From Bin87 sp965232895 (GTDB lineage Bacteria > Chloroflexota > Dehalococcoidia > Lucifugimonadales > UBA3495), in contig OZ247430.1 in NCBI GenBank assembly GCA_965232895.1, forward strand, positions 1,674,001 through 1,738,000: a stretch of DNA of 64,000 nt, written 5' to 3'. Shown one piece after another: positions 58,752 through 64,000 of this stretch. A model generated the notes under the pieces. It did no database searches. It saw only the letters and a program-made list of their open reading frames with translations, and was not told where the DNA came from. The translations under genes were made by a program, and so were the position numbers. Position 1 is the stretch's first letter; each line of letters begins with the position of its first letter.

Positions 58752-61634
58752 ATGAGTAGAAAAACGAGAAAGCTGATATGGTCAGCGCCCCTGGTGGCGG
58801 TGTTAGCCGTCGCCGTCGCCTTGGCCATCTTCGCGGCGCTTGGGCCTAGCCAAGCGCAAGCGGACCACGAACTGCTGCCCAGCGCGCCGACCAACCTGCA
58901 GGCCACGCCGGCGGACGGCAACGCGGGGCGGACGGAGCTGGTGGTGACCTGGACCGCGCCGGAAAGGGGCCCGGTCACCGGCTACCGGATCGATTACTCC
59001 TTGGACAACATTGAGTACAAGGAACTCGTCGCCAACAGCGAAAGCACGGCAACCACGTACCCGCACACGGGTTTGACACCCGGCACGATGTACGTCTACC
59101 GGGTGTTCGCCATCAACAGCGCCGGGACTGGGCTGGTTTCCGATACCTACTCCAGCATGACTGACGGCGCGGCAGATATGCCCGACGATGTGATTGGACT
59201 GACGGCGGCCCGGGCCACGACCACGCCCGAAAAGTGGAGTGAGATCAACCTGAACTGGACCGAGCCCTACGGCGGAGGTTCGGAAATCACCGGGTACTGT
59301 ATCGAGATTGTCGACGATGAGATAGCCTGGCCCGACAATACCGCTGGGTGCAGGGCAGCCACCGTACCTACTGCTGACACGGCCTTTGTCGCCGCCACCA
59401 CCGCAGGCGTCATCCTCACCGGCAATACCATGACCACGTACACGGATGACGGTCTTGGCGCGGGGGAGCGGCGGTACTACCGGGTCTTTGCGATCACCGG
59501 CGAGGACACCGAGCGGTCCCTATCCGAGATGCCGTCCAACGAAGCCGACGCCATGACTGATGATGCGGTGAAGCCGGATGCTCCGACTGGCCTCAAGGCC
59601 GCGAAGAGCTCAGATAATGCAACGGTCAACCTTTACTGGTACTGGCCGGCCAGCGACGGCGGCGAGGACATCGTGGACTTCCGCGTGGAAGTGACCACGA
59701 ACCGGAACAGTTGGCCAAAGGCCACGGAGGCCCTAACGGCGGACGCGGCTAACAACATCACGGCGAATTCATTTGTGGGCGGTGACCTGACCGCCACTGG
59801 CAGCGATGCCAACGATGATGGCGTGCTCGGGCCGGTTACTGCGGACACTGCATCCGCCGATGATGCCTCAGCCGCACAGCAGGCTACCCACACCCATTTG
59901 GTCCCCGCTACTGCTATGCGGAAAACTTTGTACTACCGCGTCTCCACTCAGACAGCAGCCGGGCGCAGCGTTCATAGCAACATCGCCTCGGTCACGGTGA
60001 ACGGAGGAACCAATCCGGTGGCGCCGACTTTCACAGATGAGAATGTGACCGCAGGAGACGGCAAAATCGATTTGACGTGGTCCGCCATGGACTACGACCA
60101 TGACGAAGACGGTGGCACGACGCCTGAAGTCCCCTACCCCGCGTCCGGTTACAGGATCGACTATGCGGAAGGGAAAGCCGATACAGCCACCAACGACGAG
60201 CTGATGTGGAAGCCGCTGTGGGGCAACACCGGCTTCACCGACACTGAATTCACCCACGAGCCGCTGAAACCAGCCACGCGGGCCTACTATCGTATCTTCA
60301 CCATCGGCTCGAACCAGGTGATCAGCATTGCGACCGGGCCCATCAGCGATACCACCAACGAAGCGGGCGCCCTGGGGAAAGTCAGGAACCTGCGGGCGAT
60401 GGCGGATGACACCACCAAGATCACGGTCACATGGGATACTCCCCAGAACCTCGGTGTCAACGAAATCGATCACTACAATGTCCAGATGGCGATGCGGGGC
60501 GACGTCCCAGACTTCACAGGCTTCGACGATAGCAACACTAAAACCACGGATGGGCCGGAAGCCAGCTTCATGCACACCAAGCTGTCTCCAAACCAGACTT
60601 GGCTCTATCGTGTGGCGGCAGTGGCCAAGGGTCGGACCACCGATCTAACGGAAGCCGAATACACCAGCTGGGTGAACGCGACGACCCCCGCGGCGGGAAA
60701 ACCCGAAGCCCCGGTGGGGCTGGTGGCTGAAGACGCCAGGGACTCGAGCCAGACTGCGCCCGGAGATCGTGGCGTGCTGCTGATCTGGAACGAGCCGAAA
60801 GGCCCGGTTGGGTCCGTCGTCACCAAGTACGAGGTCCAGCGCATGGTCATGGGCGAGGACAGCAATTTCAAAGCCCTTATGGCCCTCGAAGCCACGTTGA
60901 CTGCCGATGGTGGGATCCTCGTTCCCGCTCGCACCAGCTTTACCGACGACGACGAGCCTGAGCTGGACAACGACGAGGTGCGCCATTACCGCGTCCGGGC
61001 CGTCAGCAACTCCGACGTGGACGGAGAGTGGGCCACGGTTAGATTCCCCGCGGACCGGATGCACAACAACGCCCCCATGGCCGGCGCAGCCATTGACCCC
61101 CAGACGGTGGAGGTCGGCGCCACGGTCATGGTCCAGAGCACCATCACCGACACCGACACGGGCGACACGCTGACGTGGGACGCCGTGTCCAACATGGAGA
61201 TGTACGCCACCGCCGATGTGGACAACATGGGCATGGTCACCATCACCGGCGTCGCGCCCGGCTCGGCCACCGTCACGGTGACCGCCACCGACGGCGACGA
61301 CGCGACCGCCACCCAGACCATCGCGGTCACGGTAACGGCGGCAGCCCTGGGCGCTCCGAGCAACGTGATGGCGACAGTGGACCGTCCGGATCCCGGCGAA
61401 TCCGACGTGACCGTAACCTGGACAGACGGGGAGAACGCGGACGTTCACCACGTCGTTCTGATCTCGGACGACTTCCGAACCATCGTCCCGGACCGTATTG
61501 AGGGTGTCCCCTCCGATATGGAGTACACGTTCAGGGACGTCGCTCCCGGCAGGTACATAGTCGCTGTGCGGTCCACGGCCCCGAATGGAGATGCGTCCCC
61601 GTACGTCTTTGACATCGTGACGGTGGAACCGTAA
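58752..61634 (+). CDS. Secreted fibronectin type III / Ig-like repeat protein
   Basis: 960 residues. CAAGGAG precedes the ATG by about 9 bases. Signal peptide (MSRKTRKLIW, then LVAVLAVAVALAIFAALG, cleaved near AQA). About six FnIII domains follow with motifs such as 'GPVTGYRIDYSLD' and 'LTPGTMYVYRVFAIN', a Dystroglycan/cadherin-like Ig domain (about 773-865, NAPMAGAAIDPQTVEVGA to VTVTATDGDDATATQ), and a final FnIII-like domain. Probably surface or extracellular adhesion/binding protein. No anchor or sortase motif seen at the C-terminus. The next gene is a paralogue. Confidence 0.85.
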   Translation: MSRKTRKLIWSAPLVAVLAVAVALAIFAALGPSQAQADHELLPSAPTNLQATPADGNAGRTELVVTWTAPERGPVTGYRIDYSLDNIEYKELVANSESTATTYPHTGLTPGTMYVYRVFAINSAGTGLVSDTYSSMTDGAADMPDDVIGLTAARATTTPEKWSEINLNWTEPYGGGSEITGYCIEIVDDEIAWPDNTAGCRAATVPTADTAFVAATTAGVILTGNTMTTYTDDGLGAGERRYYRVFAITGEDTERSLSEMPSNEADAMTDDAVKPDAPTGLKAAKSSDNATVNLYWYWPASDGGEDIVDFRVEVTTNRNSWPKATEALTADAANNITANSFVGGDLTATGSDANDDGVLGPVTADTASADDASAAQQATHTHLVPATAMRKTLYYRVSTQTAAGRSVHSNIASVTVNGGTNPVAPTFTDENVTAGDGKIDLTWSAMDYDHDEDGGTTPEVPYPASGYRIDYAEGKADTATNDELMWKPLWGNTGFTDTEFTHEPLKPATRAYYRIFTIGSNQVISIATGPISDTTNEAGALGKVRNLRAMADDTTKITVTWDTPQNLGVNEIDHYNVQMAMRGDVPDFTGFDDSNTKTTDGPEASFMHTKLSPNQTWLYRVAAVAKGRTTDLTEAEYTSWVNATTPAAGKPEAPVGLVAEDARDSSQTAPGDRGVLLIWNEPKGPVGSVVTKYEVQRMVMGEDSNFKALMALEATLTADGGILVPARTSFTDDDEPELDNDEVRHYRVRAVSNSDVDGEWATVRFPADRMHNNAPMAGAAIDPQTVEVGATVMVQSTITDTDTGDTLTWDAVSNMEMYATADVDNMGMVTITGVAPGSATVTVTATDGDDATATQTIAVTVTAAALGAPSNVMATVDRPDPGESDVTVTWTDGENADVHHVVLISDDFRTIVPDRIEGVPSDMEYTFRDVAPGRYIVAVRSTAPNGDASPYVFDIVTVEP

Positions 61635-61746
61635 GTGAGATTGAGAGGGTTCCGAGCGTTCTCTAAGGACTTGCTCCGGCGGGAACCGCCCTCGGAACCG
61701 TCCCCGGCATGACAAACAACGACGATCTCAAAGGAGATTCAGTCAC

Positions 61747-64000
61747 ATGAGTAACAAAACGAGAAAGCGCCTCTGGCCGGCGTCGTTGGTGATGGCGGTC
61801 GCCATCGTCGGCGTGTTGGCCGCATTCCTGGCGCTGGGGACGACTCCGGCGAATACGGAAGCGCACGACGGCGCGAGCGGTCCTTCCCACTGCGCTGCAA
61901 TACCCGCAGACCTTCAGCCGCTCCACGACGCGTTGGCTGCGGACCACGACTGCGCGACGGGGCTGTCAAACACCGCCCCCATGGCCGGTGACGCCATCGC
62001 TGCCCAGACGGTGGCGGTCGGCGCTATGGTCACGGTCCAGAGCACCATCACCGACGCGGACGCGGACGACACGCTGGCCTGGACTGCGATGTCCAGCGCC
62101 GCCACGATCGCCACCGCCACGGTGGACAACATGGGCATGGTAACCGTCACCGGCGTCGGGGGCGGCATGGCCACCATCACCGTGACCGCTGACGACGGCA
62201 ACGGTGGCACGGCGATGCAGACCTTCACGGTGAGGGTGACGACGATTGACGCCCCGACGGGCGTGTCGGCGGCCCACAGTGGTGAAGCCGGCCAGGTGGT
62301 CGTGAAGTGGACCATGTCGGATGACGTGGACTCCTATGAGGTGACCTACCGCGTGCCCGGTGGGGCGATCACGAGGGACAGTCAGGACGCCACGTCTCCC
62401 CACACCATCACTGGGCTGATGGCCCAGACTGAGTACGAGGTCTGCGTGATCGCAGTGGTGGGCAGCGAAAGGTCCGCGCCCGCGTGTGACACCGCCACCA
62501 CCTCGCGCTACCTGCTGACCTTTGACCAGTATATTGCGGACCCCGACCGGACCGACAAAGGGGACATCACAATCCCTGAGGACGGATCCATGGCGGCTCC
62601 GGGCGCAAAAGTTACGCTGCGCGCCACGGTTTGGGTTCCGGACCCCATCGCCTCCGGTGACGATACCGACACCGTCGCGGTGCGGTTCATGAGTGTCCCC
62701 GAAGATCTGTTGGTCGAAACCGCGAACCTGCTCGCCGTGTCGGACAACAGCCTCGACGAAGGCGAATTGACCATTCGCCCCCGTGACGGCGACAAGCGGT
62801 CTTTCGAGATCAGATTCGAATGTGTCGTGCATCCCACCATCCTGACCGTCTCGATCTACGACGACAACGTGGACCCGGTGGAGAGAGGAACGATAACCGT
62901 CAACTGCGGGGACCCCGAACCCACACCCGGACCGGACCGCACTGACGCATCCGACCCCTTCACCGTGACCAGCTACGGCGACTGGGATTTTGACGAATTC
63001 ACCGACGGCATCGTCGATGAAGATGACCCGGCCGGCGTGGAGCATATAGTCAATGACCACCACAGGGCCACGGGCATGCTCCACCGGGACGACCCTGTAG
63101 TGACCGGGTATCAGTTGGGCATCAGTGCCCGGGAGGACCTCGAGTCCCTCCCCGACGGTTCGCCGCGGCGCGCCAAGACGGATGCCGACTTGACCCGTGA
63201 GCAAAAGAACGCGGACGTGGAAGAGGGCCAGCGGACCGTCGAGGTGCTGGTGGGCGCGCCCAACGTGCAACTCACCGTCACTTCCTTGCAAGCAGGTCCG
63301 GCCTACATCCGTTTCCTGGACAAGGATATGCAGCCGTTCGGAACCGACGTGGACGAAGCGGCCATGTGGCGGGGAGCCGACGTGGTGGGCCTGGACAGTC
63401 AGGGCCACCTGGAGCTGAACAACGTGGGAGTGGAGCTGAGTGCGGCGCAGGCGCTGGCCTATGACCAGTACACCATCGTCACTCCCGGCATCATTCCCGG
63501 CGTGCGTCCGGCCAATTCGTACCTGGTTGGCGCGGCTGGCGCCTACAATCAAGGCTCCTTCCGGATCTACAAACCCTGCCCGACCGACGACCATTACTTC
63601 TACGTGCAAGTGCACGAGGCCGGCGGGAAGTACCTGCGGACCACGGAAAAGATTGACTGCATACCCCCGCTGCGGCCCGGTCCTACAGGGCTGGCGTTTG
63701 AAATCGATAGCGATAAGGCTGGGGAAGGCGTGCTGACCTTCGAACGCGGTCGAGCCGCCAGCAGCCACACGGCTCTGCTGATCGATGCGCGCAACCGCAA
63801 CATCGTTAGCGAAGTGACAAGGAGTGTGGGATCGGAGAGGGTTCAGCGGATAATGTTCGACAACCTGAACAACGGCTGGACGTACCACATCGTGGTGATA
63901 GCCCATGGCGCAAACGGGCAGCACACTGCCGACGCGCTGAAGGACTTCCAGGTAAGGTGGCTCGGTCGTCCCGATGTTCCGCTCAGCACAACCCCGTCTC
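61747..64000 (+). CDS. Secreted Ig-like/fibronectin type III protein, 3' end outside window
   Basis: At least 751 residues, open to the last base. AAAGGAG lies about 13 bases before the ATG. The signal peptide (MSNKTRKRLWPASLVMAVAI...) is paralogous to that of the gene at 58752. An Ig-like domain (NTAPMAGDAIAAQTVAVGA, about 78-170) is near-identical in layout to that in the upstream protein; an FnIII domain follows (APTGVSAAHSGEAGQVVVKW), then a long unrecognised beta-rich region with a Calx-like DNSLDEGELTIRP segment. A long minus-strand open frame here is a shadow of this gene. Confidence 0.85.
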   Translation, partial: MSNKTRKRLWPASLVMAVAIVGVLAAFLALGTTPANTEAHDGASGPSHCAAIPADLQPLHDALAADHDCATGLSNTAPMAGDAIAAQTVAVGAMVTVQSTITDADADDTLAWTAMSSAATIATATVDNMGMVTVTGVGGGMATITVTADDGNGGTAMQTFTVRVTTIDAPTGVSAAHSGEAGQVVVKWTMSDDVDSYEVTYRVPGGAITRDSQDATSPHTITGLMAQTEYEVCVIAVVGSERSAPACDTATTSRYLLTFDQYIADPDRTDKGDITIPEDGSMAAPGAKVTLRATVWVPDPIASGDDTDTVAVRFMSVPEDLLVETANLLAVSDNSLDEGELTIRPRDGDKRSFEIRFECVVHPTILTVSIYDDNVDPVERGTITVNCGDPEPTPGPDRTDASDPFTVTSYGDWDFDEFTDGIVDEDDPAGVEHIVNDHHRATGMLHRDDPVVTGYQLGISAREDLESLPDGSPRRAKTDADLTREQKNADVEEGQRTVEVLVGAPNVQLTVTSLQAGPAYIRFLDKDMQPFGTDVDEAAMWRGADVVGLDSQGHLELNNVGVELSAAQALAYDQYTIVTPGIIPGVRPANSYLVGAAGAYNQGSFRIYKPCPTDDHYFYVQVHEAGGKYLRTTEKIDCIPPLRPGPTGLAFEIDSDKAGEGVLTFERGRAASSHTALLIDARNRNIVSEVTRSVGSERVQRIMFDNLNNGWTYHIVVIAHGANGQHTADALKDFQVRWLGRPDVPLSTTPS

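Noticed and set aside
61966..63924. 652-residue minus-strand open frame
   Set aside because: It is antisense to the secreted Ig/FnIII gene at 61747, which has a signal peptide, ribosome binding site and clear domains; the minus frame has none of these.

Overview
The window is a high-GC bacterial chromosome segment. Gene content (GatB, SecG, MutS, PNPase-S15, paired E1 alpha/beta dehydrogenase genes, a hydantoinase, an FMN/F420-type luciferase-like monooxygenase, an NHL lyase-like protein, an ABM-domain protein, FtsZ/tubulin-like proteins of a divergent type and very large Calx-beta and fibronectin-III secreted proteins) is what I would expect of an uncultured Chloroflexota, most likely a Dehalococcoidia/SAR202-type lineage. 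This is inference from gene families, not from an rRNA marker. No rRNA is present; one tRNA-Gly(CCC) is.

Layout. 1-4.4 kb: the end of a ubiE-like methyltransferase, a group of small secreted proteins including an HExxH metalloprotease and a lipoprotein with a suspected frameshift, and a promoter-hairpins-terminator unit that looks like a free-standing small RNA (about 1602-1766). 4.4-12.3 kb: housekeeping and metabolic genes (gatB, secG, SAM hydrolase, E1 alpha, E1 beta, NHL protein, monooxygenase). The E1 alpha and E1 beta genes are separated by a two-gene cassette encoding an aspartic-protease-fold protein and its small partner. 12.3-15.5 kb (minus): two divergent tubulin/FtsZ-like genes with a small hydrophobic protein translationally coupled between them. 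15.5-27.7 kb: mixed metabolic and regulatory genes and mutS. 28-36 kb (minus): one 2644-residue subtilase carrying many near-identical Calx-beta repeats. 36-41 kb (minus): ABM protein, cytidylate-kinase-like protein, PNPase with an unusual RGG tail, and S15.

41-58 kb is accessory DNA. It holds a tight three-gene operon of C5-cytosine methyltransferase, MutL/MORC-type GHKL ATPase and Vsr endonuclease; tRNA-Gly; an IS982-like element with an in-frame stop; a PIN-domain nuclease with an unknown partner; a Na/Pi cotransporter; and a minus-strand run of phage-type genes (zinc ribbon, large terminase, HK97-type portal) that leads directly into a type II restriction-modification pair. A GIY-YIG nuclease gene sits between two blocks of the same repeat family, one of which is a perfect 10-copy 25-bp array. 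Upstream lie five very small genes, four of them membrane-anchored. 58.7-64 kb carries two tandem, related secreted fibronectin-III/Ig-like proteins, the second running off the window.

The most promising undescribed systems are the tubulin-like locus, the repeat family with an embedded GIY-YIG gene, and the small RNA candidate. The methyltransferase-GHKL-Vsr operon belongs to a class recognised by comparative genomics but is little studied.
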